NCBI GenBank assembly: GCA_020850695.1
Contig: JADZEF010000229.1
Location: forward strand, 1 to 39,733
Direction: 5' to 3'
Length of the DNA: 39,733 nt
From: Planctomycetaceae bacterium
GTDB lineage: Bacteria > Planctomycetota > Planctomycetia > Planctomycetales > Planctomycetaceae
Position 1 is the first letter of the stretch. The number at the start of each line of letters is the position of its first letter. The translations under genes and the position numbers were made by a program. The notes beneath the pieces were generated by a model. The model was given only the letters and a program-made list of their open reading frames with translations. It ran no database searches and had not been told where the DNA came from. Shown here in pieces: positions 26,572 to 35,417 of this stretch.

Positions 26572-27267
26572 ATGACGACCATTCGCCTTACCTCACTCCT
26601 CTCGGCCCTCCTCGTGGCCGCGACAACGCTTTCGACCAACGTCTTCGCCTGCAATGGTCCGGCAGGATTCCGGGGCGGGTTCGCCCCTCGGTTCCAGCCG
26701 GTTCCACAGGCTCAAGTGACCCCGGTCCAGCTGTGGCAGTTCCTCTGCAGGAATCCCCACCTGTGTACAAAGCACCCCGCCCTGGCCCTGCAGCTTCAGA
26801 AGCAGTTCGGGCCGATTCCTGGCGCGACTCCTGCAGCCGTTCCGACTCCGGTCGTCAATGCCCGTGTTGCTCCGCCAGCAGCGGTTGCACCGGTCGCCCC
26901 AGTGGGCGCGGTGAATTCAGCGGTCCCAGGCGCCGCAGCGGCCGCCGCTCCGGTCCCGGCGAATGCCGTCGCTCCCGCGCCTGTTGCTGCAGTGAAGCCG
27001 CCTGCCCCGCCGGTCGCTCCTGCGGCGGTGGTTTCCAATACCGCCGCCCCGAGTGCGGTTCCGGCGAACGAGGTGGCGATTCCGATCACGCCGGAGACCC
27101 CTGCGGCTCCGGTGACGGTTGCCGCTCCCGACGTCCCGAAGGCTGCCGCTCCGGTCCCTGCTCCGGCCGCCCCGGAGGAAACGCCGGTGGTCGAGAACAA
27201 GCCGGCGACGACAACTCCGGACACCTTCCCGGATGACCTGCCGATCGGCGAAGACGTCGGTGGCTGA
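26572..27267 (+). CDS. Secreted Pro/Ala-rich protein with QLWQFLC motif, paralogue 2
   Basis: 231 residues, tandem paralogue of the gene at 25623. It has the same plan: signal peptide (MTTIRLTSLLSALLVAATTL), conserved block VQLWQFLCRNPHLC with HPALALQLQKQFGPIPGA, then a Pro/Ala/Val-rich tail. The tail differs from paralogue 1: fewer Gly, more Val, and an acidic end (FPDDLPIGEDVGG). Block conservation against tail divergence suggests that the block is the functional part, holding two Cys that may pair. The 286-base gap between the genes allows separate promoters. AGGA precedes ATG 26572. A strong hairpin follows at 27294. Confidence 0.78.
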   Translation: MTTIRLTSLLSALLVAATTLSTNVFACNGPAGFRGGFAPRFQPVPQAQVTPVQLWQFLCRNPHLCTKHPALALQLQKQFGPIPGATPAAVPTPVVNARVAPPAAVAPVAPVGAVNSAVPGAAAAAAPVPANAVAPAPVAAVKPPAPPVAPAAVVSNTAAPSAVPANEVAIPITPETPAAPVTVAAPDVPKAAAPVPAPAAPEETPVVENKPATTTPDTFPDDLPIGEDVGG

Positions 27268-27293
27268 GCGTCGAAATATTCCTCGACGAACAA

Positions 27294-27328
27294 AGCGATC
27301 CCGAGGGCCGTAGGCCTTCGGGATCGCT
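27294..27328. terminator. Bidirectional terminator after the tandem secreted genes
   Basis: AGCGATCCCGAGGGCC, loop GTA, GGCCTTCGGGATCGCT form a 16-bp stem with one G:T pair, between convergent genes (stops at 27267 and 27366). T-rich sequence follows on both strands only weakly. Confidence 0.75.
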
Positions 27329-27365
27329 GCATTTAACGAACCCAAGTCGATGGTTCGAGAGAAGA

Positions 27366-27833
27366 CTACGGCGCGACGAACTCGTGCTCTTCAAGCCGCA
27401 CGGTCAACACGGGGCACGGACCCTTACGGACGACCTTCTCGGCGACGCTCCCCAGCAGCACGTGAGTCAAGCCGGTGCGACCGTGAGTCCCGAGCACGAT
27501 GAGGTCGATGTCGTTTTCGCGGGCGTAGCGGATGATTTCAAGGAACGGGGGGCCCTGCCGCACGCTGCGCACGATTGTCTTGCCCACCGACCATGCGGCG
27601 TCGGGAATGGTGAGGAGCGAACGATCCGCGCTTTCGGTCAGCTCCTTCATGTAATCGCCCGGAGGGGGGAAGGCGAGGCCCGGCTCGGGAACCATCGCGA
27701 CGAGATCCTGCACGACGTGCAGCAGATGAAGCTCCGCTCCAAACTTTTCAGCGAAGGCGCATCCATAGGTGAGTGCCTGCTTCGAGTGCGGGCTGAAATC
27801 GGTCGGGACGAGAATTCGTTTGAGGTTGATCAT
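27366..27833 (-). CDS. Universal stress protein (UspA family)
   Basis: 155 residues, a single Usp domain. It starts INLKRILVPTDFSPHSKQAL and has the ATP-binding pattern G-2x-G-9x-G-S at Gly115, Gly118, Gly128 and Ser129 (GTHGRTGLTHVLLGS), then VVRKGPCPVLTVR. Members bind ATP and help cells survive stress or arrest; the specific role is unknown. ATG 27833 has AGGAG six bases upstream. The frame runs on upstream to 27968, but that part has no domain and overlaps the promoter of the divergent protease gene. Confidence 0.92.
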   Translation of the reverse strand: MINLKRILVPTDFSPHSKQALTYGCAFAEKFGAELHLLHVVQDLVAMVPEPGLAFPPPGDYMKELTESADRSLLTIPDAAWSVGKTIVRSVRQGPPFLEIIRYARENDIDLIVLGTHGRTGLTHVLLGSVAEKVVRKGPCPVLTVRLEEHEFVAP

Positions 27834-27976
27834 GACCGGCTCCTGTGCTGTACTCGATCCTGCCGCGGACAGCTTGTTCGTTCGGGTCCTGTGCGCATCG
27901 TACGACTTTCCTCCGCTCGAACCAACTCGACCGTCCACTTTCCGCCGGCTGACGGCAACGACCTCCACCGACCTCC

Positions 27977-28609
27977 ATGCCTGAATCCATCGAACGCCGG
28001 CAGTTTCTGACGATTGCCGCCCTGTTCGAAGGGGGGCTTGCCTTCCTGGCCGTGGGAATCGGCTGGCTGATCGACGTCGATCCCATGGCGACGTTTCGCG
28101 TCACGCCGGAGGCGATCTCGCGCGGCGTCATTGCGACCGCGCCGATGCTCGCGTTGTTCTGGGTTTCGATGCATTCCCGCTGGGCTCCGTTCCAGACCAT
28201 CCGCGAGTTCCTGCTGGAATGGTTTGCGCCGTACCTCGTCCGCTGCCGGTGGTACGACCTGCTGACGCTCGCCGTTCTGGCAGGGCTCGGCGAGGAATTG
28301 CTGTTCCGCGGGCTGCTCCAGGCGTGGGCAACCACGTTCGGCGGGCTGTTGTTCGGACTCGCGGTGGCCAGCACGGTCTTCGGATTGGCTCACGCTTTGA
28401 CGCCGACGTACTTCCTGCTGGCGGCCGGGATGGGGGCGTACCTCGGCTGGCTCTGGGTGGGAGTCGATGAGCCCAACCTGCTGACACCCGTCGTCACGCA
28501 CACGGTCTACGATTGGTTGGCGTTCTGGTACGTCGTCCGGGTGAAGCGGCTGGAACCAGGCCACGACCGTATCACCCACGACGACGCGCCGCTCACTCCC
28601 GGCGAGTGA
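27977..28609 (+). CDS. CPBP-family intramembrane metalloprotease (CAAX/Abi)
   Basis: A 210-residue polytopic membrane protein with the three family motifs: Glu106-Glu107-Arg111 in GEELLFRG, Phe135-His139 in FGLAHAL, and His175-Asp179 in THTVYD. These residues bind metal and form the intramembrane active site in this family, which includes Rce1-like proteases and bacterial proteins linked to bacteriocin self-protection. Six or so hydrophobic segments are visible. The substrate is unknown. ATG 27977 is used; it diverges from the universal stress gene with 143 bases between the starts. Confidence 0.87.
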   Translation: MPESIERRQFLTIAALFEGGLAFLAVGIGWLIDVDPMATFRVTPEAISRGVIATAPMLALFWVSMHSRWAPFQTIREFLLEWFAPYLVRCRWYDLLTLAVLAGLGEELLFRGLLQAWATTFGGLLFGLAVASTVFGLAHALTPTYFLLAAGMGAYLGWLWVGVDEPNLLTPVVTHTVYDWLAFWYVVRVKRLEPGHDRITHDDAPLTPGE

Positions 28610-28664
28610 TGCACTTCGACACGTTCTCACACGAGGCCGCAACGCGAGAAAGCGTTCTCAGGTG

Positions 28665-29669
28665 TCACCAGTCGAGCTCGCGGCCGATTCCCAAGGCCTT
28701 CGCGTTCGTCAGAGCGACTCGCGCTGCCACCGCATCCTGAACGGCCATGCCGACCGATTTGAAAAAGGTGACCTCGGCTGGAGTGGTGCGTCCGGGTTTC
28801 TGGCCGGCCACGATCTCACCGATCTCCGCGGCGATGTGATCGGGGCCGATCAGTCCTGCCTTCAGGGGAAGAATGAGATCGCCCGCCTCGTCCCAGGCGG
28901 CCTGGCGGCTGTCGACGACCACGCGCGATCGGACAACCGTCTCGGGGGGAATTTCACGGGCGAGCGGGGTGTACGAGCCGATGGCGTTGAGATGCATTCC
29001 CTCCTCGATTTCACGATCCACGAACAGCGGAGTGCGGGCGCTGGTCGTCGCGCACACAATGTCGGCACCGCGAAGCGCGTCGGCAGGAGATGACACCGCG
29101 CGCATCTCGACGTCCCACTCCGGCCGGTTGCGGAATTCCGAGATCAACTCGTCGACCTTGGATCGAGTACGGCTGTGGATGCGAACCGAAGTCACCGGCC
29201 GGACGGCGCAAACGGCGTCGATGTGAGAACGGGCCTGCACGCCGGCTCCGAAGACCGCGAGAGTCCGGCTGTCCGAGCGAGACAGCAGATCGGTCGCCGC
29301 GCCCGAAGCGGCCCCGGTGCGGATGGCGGTGATCGTCGCCCCGTCCAGCAGCGCTTCAGGGCGACCCGTCTGCGGATCGAAGACCAGCACCGCCGCCTGA
29401 ATGCGGGCGTGTCCCCGCGCAGGATTCCTTTCGAAGACCGAGGCGACCTTCACCGCCAGCGCCTGATCCGCCAGGCATTGCGGATCGTCTCCCCAGACGA
29501 ATGACGGCATCACCAGGCTGATTCCGTCGTTCTGTGGAATGCCGAGATGGATCCGCGGCGGAACGTCGGCTCTCCCCGCGCTGAAGGCGGAGAAGGCCAG
29601 CTTCATGGCCTCGATGGCGTCCCGCATCGGCAGGGCCGCCCGGACATCGGCCGCATTCAGGAAACGCAT
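28665..29669 (-). CDS. Ornithine cyclodeaminase / mu-crystallin family dehydrogenase
   Basis: 334 residues, an NAD(P)-binding protein of the ornithine cyclodeaminase fold. Lys74 (LAVKVASVF) and Arg117 ([11 protein letters not shown]) sit at the conserved substrate-binding places, and the Rossmann motif is GAGVQARSH at 141-149. In true ornithine cyclodeaminase an Asp follows in GGDCPGKTE. Here the equivalent stretch reads [10 protein letters not shown], so cyclodeaminase activity is doubtful. An alanine-dehydrogenase or ketimine-reductase type of reaction is more likely, by inference. Its start overlaps the end of the nagA-like gene by 13 bases, so the two are translated from one message and may share a pathway. 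Confidence 0.88.
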   Translation of the reverse strand: MRFLNAADVRAALPMRDAIEAMKLAFSAFSAGRADVPPRIHLGIPQNDGISLVMPSFVWGDDPQCLADQALAVKVASVFERNPARGHARIQAAVLVFDPQTGRPEALLDGATITAIRTGAASGAATDLLSRSDSRTLAVFGAGVQARSHIDAVCAVRPVTSVRIHSRTRSKVDELISEFRNRPEWDVEMRAVSSPADALRGADIVCATTSARTPLFVDREIEEGMHLNAIGSYTPLAREIPPETVVRSRVVVDSRQAAWDEAGDLILPLKAGLIGPDHIAAEIGEIVAGQKPGRTTPAEVTFFKSVGMAVQDAVAARVALTNAKALGIGRELDW

Positions 29670-30829
29670 GCTTCGGCGGCTCCGTAGCGGACCTCGCCCG
29701 CAAGGACGGTCGACACCGTGCGGAACGGCTTCCCGGGACCATCGTGGTGAAACACCCAGAGATCGGCCCGCGACCCGCGCCGCAATCGCACTTCCTCATA
29801 GCCAAGCAGCGCAGAGACGTTCCGCCCTGCCATGTCGATCGAATCCGCCAGCGAGACGCCCGCCGCCGCCATCGCATGAGTTACGCAAGCATCAGTCTCG
29901 CTTCCCGAGCCGGCCAGGAACTGACGCTGTCCGGCCACCACGATCTTCCCGTCGTCAAGGATTTCGACGTCTCCCCATTCGCTCTTGTAGAGCCCCGGCG
30001 CGCATCCGGCGTAGCCCGCCGCATCACAGGTGATGATCGTCCGGCGGACCGTCTTCGCTCCCAGAATGCTGCGGATGACACTCGGCGGCAGGTGATGCCC
30101 GTCGGTGATGATGCTGGCCGTCAGCCGCGGATCGCCGAGTTGCTCCCACAAGTAATTGGGATGCCGCCTCAACATGCCGTGCGCGCCGTTGCCGAGGTGC
30201 GTGCTGAGACGCGCCCCCGCATCGACCGCCGCCGTCACCTGCTCGGGCGTGGCCGCCGTGTGCCCGATGGCGATGACGACCCCGGATGCCACCGCCTTGC
30301 GGATGAACTCGACGGCGCCCGACGACTCGGGGGCCAGCGTCAGCAGGCGAATGCGGTTGCCGGAGATTTCCTGCAATCGCTGAAACTCATCCCAGTCGGC
30401 TCCACGGACATGCTTCAGTGGATGCGCCCCGCGAGGTCCGTCCTCGGTTGAAATGAACGGCCCCTCGAGATGGCAACCCGGGGCCATGAGATCGGCCCAG
30501 CGTTCCTGCTCACACGCTTCGCGGATCGCGGCGAAGCCGGACGCCAGCGCTTCGAACGAGTTCGTCACCAGCGTCGGCAGCATCCGCGTGATGCCGAACT
30601 TGAAATGAGCCTCGAGCGCCGTCAGCACATCGTCGGCGGTGAGTCCGACCTTGCTGAACCACGTCCCGTTGATTCCGTTGATCTGCAGGTCAAATAACCC
30701 CGGAGCGATGTAGGGTAGTTCCGCGAGGTCGCGATCGGGCCATGCGGGCTCGACCGATTGAATGCGCTCGCCACGAACCGTGACGCGGACGGGTTCGCCG
30801 TTCTGATAGTGCCGGCCAAGAAGTTCCAT
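29657..30829 (-). CDS. nagA: N-acetylglucosamine-6-phosphate deacetylase-like amidohydrolase
   Basis: 390 residues, amidohydrolase superfamily, probably removing acetate from GlcNAc-6-phosphate in amino-sugar recycling. Metal and active-site positions are visible: Gln/Asn instead of His-x-His at DLQINGINGTW (as in E. coli NagA), Glu122 in HLEGPF, His190 in GHTAAT, His211 in THLGNGAH, His245 in TDGHHL and Asp269 in CDAAGYAG. THLGNGAH is unusual for the normal THLFNAM, so the substrate may differ. ATG 30829 has only a weak ribosome site. The gene overlaps the downstream dehydrogenase gene. No nagB or sugar transporter is next to it. It diverges from an M20 amidohydrolase gene across a 268-base gap. 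Confidence 0.87.
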   Translation of the reverse strand: MELLGRHYQNGEPVRVTVRGERIQSVEPAWPDRDLAELPYIAPGLFDLQINGINGTWFSKVGLTADDVLTALEAHFKFGITRMLPTLVTNSFEALASGFAAIREACEQERWADLMAPGCHLEGPFISTEDGPRGAHPLKHVRGADWDEFQRLQEISGNRIRLLTLAPESSGAVEFIRKAVASGVVIAIGHTAATPEQVTAAVDAGARLSTHLGNGAHGMLRRHPNYLWEQLGDPRLTASIITDGHHLPPSVIRSILGAKTVRRTIITCDAAGYAGCAPGLYKSEWGDVEILDDGKIVVAGQRQFLAGSGSETDACVTHAMAAAGVSLADSIDMAGRNVSALLGYEEVRLRRGSRADLWVFHHDGPGKPFRTVSTVLAGEVRYGAAEACVS

Positions 30830-31097
30830 GGACGATGTGGGGATCGCAAAGGGGGTGCAAATGAGCCGAGCGCCACCGGGCTTGTCGCGGTGGTGAAATG
30901 ACTGTTCGGCTACGTTATTCGGGATTTTCGCGAGATTGGCAAAGCCTTTCAGTCACGGGACCACCGGGGCAGGCCCCGCGCGGCTCGGAAGTGTGATTAG
31001 AGCGCAATCGTCTTTCGTTTACCACTCTGGGTCAGTGGATCATTCCGGCCGTTCTGGCCACGGGGTATCATTTCCTGCTACCCTCCGGAGATCTCGC

Positions 31098-32279
31098 ATG
31101 GCCGTCATCCCGCGTCTCAATGAACTGAAGCCGACCCTCACCAGCTGGCGGCGCGATCTGCACGCCCACCCGCAGACCGCCTTCGAAGAGACGTACGCGT
31201 CAGGGTTCATTGCGACGCGTCTCAAGGAAGCGGGGATCGAGGTTCATCAGGGGATGGCGAAAACCGGCGTCGTCGGGACGCTGAAAGGAAAGGTCCCCGG
31301 CAAAGGTAAGGTGAAGGCTGTCGGATTGCGGGCGGATATCGACGCCCTCGACATCACCGAGCAGACAGGGCTGCCATACCAGTCGAAGTTTCCCGGAAAG
31401 ATGCACGCGTGCGGGCATGACGGCCATACGACGATGCTGCTTGGAGCGGCCCTTTACCTCGCCGAGACCCGCAACTTCGCCGGCACGGTGCAGTTCATCT
31501 TTCAGCCCGCTGAGGAGAACGAAGGGGGCGGCAAGGTGATGTGCCAGGAGGGGCTTTTCGAGAAATTCCCCGTCGATTGCGTCTTCGGGATGCACAACTG
31601 GCCGGGACTTCCGTTGGGCGAGTTCTCGGCCCTGACCGGCCCCTGCATGGCGGCGTTTGACGTCTTCGAGATCAAAGTGACCGGCAAGGGAACGCATGCG
31701 GCAATGCCCCATCTGGGGATCGATCCGATCGTCGCGGGCTCGCAGATGGTCAACGCCCTGCAAACAATCGTCAGCCGGAACACGGCCGCGATCGATCAGC
31801 TGGTGCTGACGATTACGCAGTTCCACGCGGGGGACACCTGGAACGTCATTCCCGGCGATGCGACGCTGCGGGGGACGGTGCGAACTTTCAGCCCGGCGGT
31901 GCAGGACGCCGCCGAAGCGGGGATGAAGCGGGTGATCGATGGGATCGCCGCGGCGACGGGTTGCACGGCCACGTTGCGCTACGAACGCCGTTATCCGGCC
32001 ACGATCAACACCGCCGCGGAAACCGTCTGGGCGGCAGAGACCGCGGCGGACGTGGTGGGCGAGCAGAATGTCCACACCGATCCGCCCCCGTGCATGGGTT
32101 CGGAGGACTTCGCCTACATGCTGAATGAGCGGCCGGGATGTTACATCTGGGCGGGGAACGGGCCCGCCGACAACGGCCGCATGTTGCACAACGCGAAGTA
32201 CGACTTCAACGACGACCTGATCCCCGTGGGGGCATCGTACTGGGCGCGGCTGGTAGAGCGGCTGTTGCCGGTGGAATAG
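31098..32279 (+). CDS. M20-family amidohydrolase (hippurate/N-acyl-amino-acid hydrolase type)
   Basis: 393 residues, a two-metal hydrolase that cleaves N-acyl amino acids or related amides. Metal residues are in HACGHDGH (Cys105, His107, with His103 and His110 nearby), in QPAEE (Glu139-Glu140) and in MHNWPG, and the last His lies near MGSEDFAYM. The dimerisation insert between is standard. Closest subfamily types are hippurate hydrolase, IAA-amino-acid hydrolase and N-acetyldiaminopimelate deacetylase; sequence alone does not decide. No signal peptide is seen, so it is cytoplasmic. ATG 31098 follows CGGAGAT. The frame from 30936 continues upstream without domain content and is rejected. Confidence 0.9.
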   Translation: MAVIPRLNELKPTLTSWRRDLHAHPQTAFEETYASGFIATRLKEAGIEVHQGMAKTGVVGTLKGKVPGKGKVKAVGLRADIDALDITEQTGLPYQSKFPGKMHACGHDGHTTMLLGAALYLAETRNFAGTVQFIFQPAEENEGGGKVMCQEGLFEKFPVDCVFGMHNWPGLPLGEFSALTGPCMAAFDVFEIKVTGKGTHAAMPHLGIDPIVAGSQMVNALQTIVSRNTAAIDQLVLTITQFHAGDTWNVIPGDATLRGTVRTFSPAVQDAAEAGMKRVIDGIAAATGCTATLRYERRYPATINTAAETVWAAETAADVVGEQNVHTDPPPCMGSEDFAYMLNERPGCYIWAGNGPADNGRMLHNAKYDFNDDLIPVGASYWARLVERLLPVE

Positions 32280-32282
32280 GCG

Positions 32283-32460
32283 AAAGTAGCCCTCATGCTC
32301 CGCATGAGTTTAAGCCGTCAGTGATGTTGCCCACGAAGTTCGATGCGGCTTCATAGTCATTGGTTTGCCGGATGGGTCAACAGAGACGGCGGAGCTCGAT
32401 CTGTGCTCCACACGCTGTTCCGCGAAGGCTTAACCTCATGCGGAGCATGAGGGCTACTTT
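32283..32460. mobile_element. 178-bp MITE-like element with 34-bp terminal inverted repeats
   Basis: The first and last 34 bases (32283-32316 and 32427-32460) are inverted copies with one mismatch; the outer 26 are perfect, reading AAAGTAGCCCTCATGCTCCG and on. The 110-bp centre has no gene. It starts three bases after the M20 stop and ends 45 bases before the deacetylase start. No transposase is present and no target duplication was confirmed. Confidence 0.75.
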
Positions 32461-32504
32461 GATTGCCCGGCACGCGATCGGCCTCTTTTGAAGAGTGCAT
32501 TTCC

Positions 32505-33497
32505 ATGGAATCGCCATCCCTTAATCGCCGACGTTTTCTTGCCGCCACATCGGCTCTCGGGCTGAGCGCGGCAGCCGGGTTCGCGTCGTTTCAGCCGCCG
32601 AAGCGCAAGGCACAGATTGCCATCACGCTTGATCTGGAGATGAGCCGCGAATACCCGCGGCGCGACATCCGCGAATGGGACTTCGAGAAAGGGAACCTCG
32701 ACCAGCCGACGAAGGACTATGCGGTCGAGGCGGGGCGGATCGTCCGCGAGGCGGGGGGCGTGCTGCACTACTTCTGCGTGGCCCGCGTGCTGGAGCAGCG
32801 CGATGTGCAGTGGCTTCAGGACTTGAAGACTGCCGGCCATCCGATCGGGAACCACACCTACGACCACGTCAACGTCTTGGCCAGGAAACCCGAGGAGACG
32901 CAGTTCCGTTTTCAGCGGTCTCCGTGGCTGGTGAAGGGGAAGTCGGCCGAGGAGATCATCCGCGAGAACATTCGTCTCTGCACGACGGCGATGGAGCAGC
33001 GGCTCGGCTTCAAGCCGGATGGCTTCCGGACACCGGGCGGCTTCTCGAATGGACTGGCCGATCGGCCGGACGTTCAACAACTGCTGGTCGATTGCGGTTT
33101 CACCTGGATCAGCGGAAAGTACCCCGCCCATGCGACGGGCAAACCCAAGGAAGAGCCGACCGACGAAGTCTACGCGTCGATCGTGAAGGCCCAGGCGGAT
33201 GCCCAGCCGTTCGCCTACCCGTCGAAGCTCATTGAAGTCCCGATGAGCCCCATCAGCGACGTCGGGGCTTTCCGCACCAACTACTGGAAGCGGGAGTGGT
33301 TTCTCAAGGCAATCGGCCTCGGCGTCGACTGGGCGATCCGCACCGGCAGCACGTACGATTTCCTCGCGCATCCCTCGTGCCTGGTGGTCGAGGACCCGGA
33401 ATTCGAGACGATCCGCATGATCTGCCGCAAAGTGAAAGAGGCGGGGGACCGCGCGGAAATCGTCGGGCTGGACAGGCTGGCCGCACGCGCCGGATAA
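32505..33497 (+). CDS. Tat-exported polysaccharide deacetylase (NodB domain)
   Basis: 330 residues. The N-terminus is a twin-arginine signal (NRRRFLAATSALGLSAAAGF), so it is exported folded, which fits tatA in this window. The NodB domain follows: Asp43 in ITLDLEM at the first metal position, and the His-x3-His pair His117/His121 in NHTYDHVN. Then come the GFRTPGGFSNG motif and a C-terminal TYDFLAHPS. It should remove acetyl groups from a glycan such as peptidoglycan or chitin-like polymer outside the cytoplasm; the actual glycan is unknown. The second Asp of the usual TFDD is not present; an Asp-x-Glu takes its place. ATG 32505 is chosen; the frame to 32463 would begin just after the repeat element. 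Confidence 0.87.
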   Translation: MESPSLNRRRFLAATSALGLSAAAGFASFQPPKRKAQIAITLDLEMSREYPRRDIREWDFEKGNLDQPTKDYAVEAGRIVREAGGVLHYFCVARVLEQRDVQWLQDLKTAGHPIGNHTYDHVNVLARKPEETQFRFQRSPWLVKGKSAEEIIRENIRLCTTAMEQRLGFKPDGFRTPGGFSNGLADRPDVQQLLVDCGFTWISGKYPAHATGKPKEEPTDEVYASIVKAQADAQPFAYPSKLIEVPMSPISDVGAFRTNYWKREWFLKAIGLGVDWAIRTGSTYDFLAHPSCLVVEDPEFETIRMICRKVKEAGDRAEIVGLDRLAARAG

Positions 33498-33564
33498 CGT
33501 CCTTTCGTGGGGCACAATGGCCGGGCCCTGCTGAAAACGGCGGGTTCGGAAATCCTCAGCCTTG

Positions 33565-33637
33565 GTAGCACGGGCACTCATGCCCGTGCGAAATTCTTTC
33601 GCATCGCTTCACTCACGGGCATGAGTGCCCGTGCTAC
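33565..33637. repeat. 24-bp perfect inverted repeat around a 25-nt loop
   Basis: GTAGCACGGGCACTCATGCC and on (33565-33588) is the exact reverse complement of 33614-33637. Each arm also contains a small internal palindrome CGGGCA-CTCA-TGCCCG. It sits in the 183-base gap between the deacetylase and the glycosyltransferase gene. It may be a terminator, REP-like element or remnant of a small mobile element. Confidence 0.85.
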
Positions 33638-33680
33638 GTCCAGATCGAGTTCTCTGACAGCGTCTCCCTTTCCTGGCTCC

Positions 33681-35408
33681 ATGTCTCGTCGCACCTCGAT
33701 TCTCGTCGCCGCAGTCGCCCTCGCGATTCACTTCGGGCTGGCTGTCGATACGGCGCGACGAATTTCGGTCACGTTTGACGAGTATTGGCACCTGCCGGTC
33801 GGCGTCCTTAATGCGTCTCAGGGGCGATTCGATTTCGAGCGTCACAATCCGCCGTTGGCGCGCATGTGGTGCGCGATTCCGGTACTCCTTGCGCATACGA
33901 AAACCGACTTCGCCGACCAGCCACTTCGGATGGAACAGTACGGCCACCTCTTTCAGGAAGCGAATCCAGCGAATTGGCGGGTGCTGTACTTCCATGGACG
34001 CCTGACGCAGTGCCTGCTGTCGGTGCTGATCGGGGTGATGTTGTACGCCTGGGTATTGGAGATGTTCGGCGACGGCGCAGCCGCCCTCGCGGCGCTCCTC
34101 TGGTCGTTCTGTCCGAACATTCTGGCCAGTGCATCGGTCGTCACAACCGACCTCGCCGCGTGCGGGGGCTTTGTCTCCGTGCTCTACGCGACCTGGCGTT
34201 TTGCGGCGCATCCGTCATTCGCGCGCGGCGCCCTTGTCGGATTTGCCTTAGGAGTCGCGCTTCTGGGGAAATTCACCGCCATCATCCTCGTCCCGCTCGC
34301 GCCGATCTGCTGGGGTCTGTTTCGTCGGGATCTTGCGGCGGAAGGGATCATCTCGACAACGGCGACAGAGGTAAGGGTGTCGGGGCAGAGACTGGCGGCG
34401 GCCTGGGGAATTGCGTTCGCCGTCGGACTGCTGGTGTTCAACGCCGGTTACCTCTTCCGTGGCACGGGAACACTGCTGCGCGACTATTCGTTCGAGAGTC
34501 CGACGCTCCGGTCGATTCAGAGCCATTTCGGATGGCTCGGATGGCTGCCGCTTCCCGTCCCGCGTGACGGACTGCTGGGGATCGACCAACAGAGCCTGCT
34601 GATGCAGTCCCCGCATCCGGTCTTTCTCGACGGAGCGTGGTCGGATCGTGGTTTTCCGCACTACTACCTGATGGCGCTTCTCTACAAGCTTCCCCACCCG
34701 CTGCAGGGGCTGCTGTGCCTTGCGGCGCTGCGGTGGATTCGGCCGGGCACGCTTCCGCGACGGACCGCGTTGCTGGCCGGACTTCTCATTCCCGCCGGAC
34801 TTCTGATCCTGCTGGCGAGCATTTCGCGGATGCAGTTGGGAGTACGGTATGTGCTCCCGGCGATACCTCTCTTCATAGCGGTTGCTGCGCAGGCGGCCCG
34901 CTGGACGACCACGGAGAGGAAATGGACGCGTCTGTTCGTGCCGGGCCTCGCCCTCCTGGCAACGGCATCACTCCGTCATCACCCGCACCACATCGCGTAC
35001 TTCAATGAACTGGCCGGCGGGCCTGAGGCGGGTTTTGTGCATCTCATCGATTCCAACATCGATTGGGGTCAGGATCTCGACCGGCTGAAGGAATATGTCG
35101 ACGCCAATCGCGCCGGTCCGATCGGGCTGGCTTATTTCGGTTCAATCCGCCCGGGCACGATCGGACTCCGGTATCGACTCCCCCCTTCCGGTCATCCGGA
35201 ACCGGGGACGTACGCCGTGAGCATCAGCCTTGTGATGGGCCGGCCCGATGCTTTGGTCGACCAGGACGGTCATGTGCACACCGCCGGGCTGGACGAATAC
35301 GGATACTTCCGCCCGTTCGCGCCGGTCGCCCGCATCGGCTATTCGATCGAGGTCTACCGCATCGGTCCGCTCGATGTGATGGAGTGGAATGCGGCTCACC
35401 GGCGTTGA
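33681..35408 (+). CDS. GT-C family glycosyltransferase (PMT/GT39-like)
   Basis: 575 residues, a polytopic inner-membrane glycosyltransferase that takes sugar from a polyprenyl phosphate carrier and adds it to a protein, lipid or glycan. The first periplasmic loop has the catalytic-type acidic motif TFDEYWHLP followed by HNPPLARM, as in dolichyl-phosphate-mannose-protein mannosyltransferases and related enzymes. Roughly nine to eleven hydrophobic helices follow. The last 120 residues are a soluble periplasmic domain (DSNIDWGQDLDRLKEYVD). ATG 33681 has no clear ribosome site; the frame from 33507 passes through the inverted repeat and is rejected. Donor and acceptor are unknown. Confidence 0.82.
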   Translation: MSRRTSILVAAVALAIHFGLAVDTARRISVTFDEYWHLPVGVLNASQGRFDFERHNPPLARMWCAIPVLLAHTKTDFADQPLRMEQYGHLFQEANPANWRVLYFHGRLTQCLLSVLIGVMLYAWVLEMFGDGAAALAALLWSFCPNILASASVVTTDLAACGGFVSVLYATWRFAAHPSFARGALVGFALGVALLGKFTAIILVPLAPICWGLFRRDLAAEGIISTTATEVRVSGQRLAAAWGIAFAVGLLVFNAGYLFRGTGTLLRDYSFESPTLRSIQSHFGWLGWLPLPVPRDGLLGIDQQSLLMQSPHPVFLDGAWSDRGFPHYYLMALLYKLPHPLQGLLCLAALRWIRPGTLPRRTALLAGLLIPAGLLILLASISRMQLGVRYVLPAIPLFIAVAAQAARWTTTERKWTRLFVPGLALLATASLRHHPHHIAYFNELAGGPEAGFVHLIDSNIDWGQDLDRLKEYVDANRAGPIGLAYFGSIRPGTIGLRYRLPPSGHPEPGTYAVSISLVMGRPDALVDQDGHVHTAGLDEYGYFRPFAPVARIGYSIEVYRIGPLDVMEWNAAHRR

Positions 35409-35417
35409 CGCATGGTT

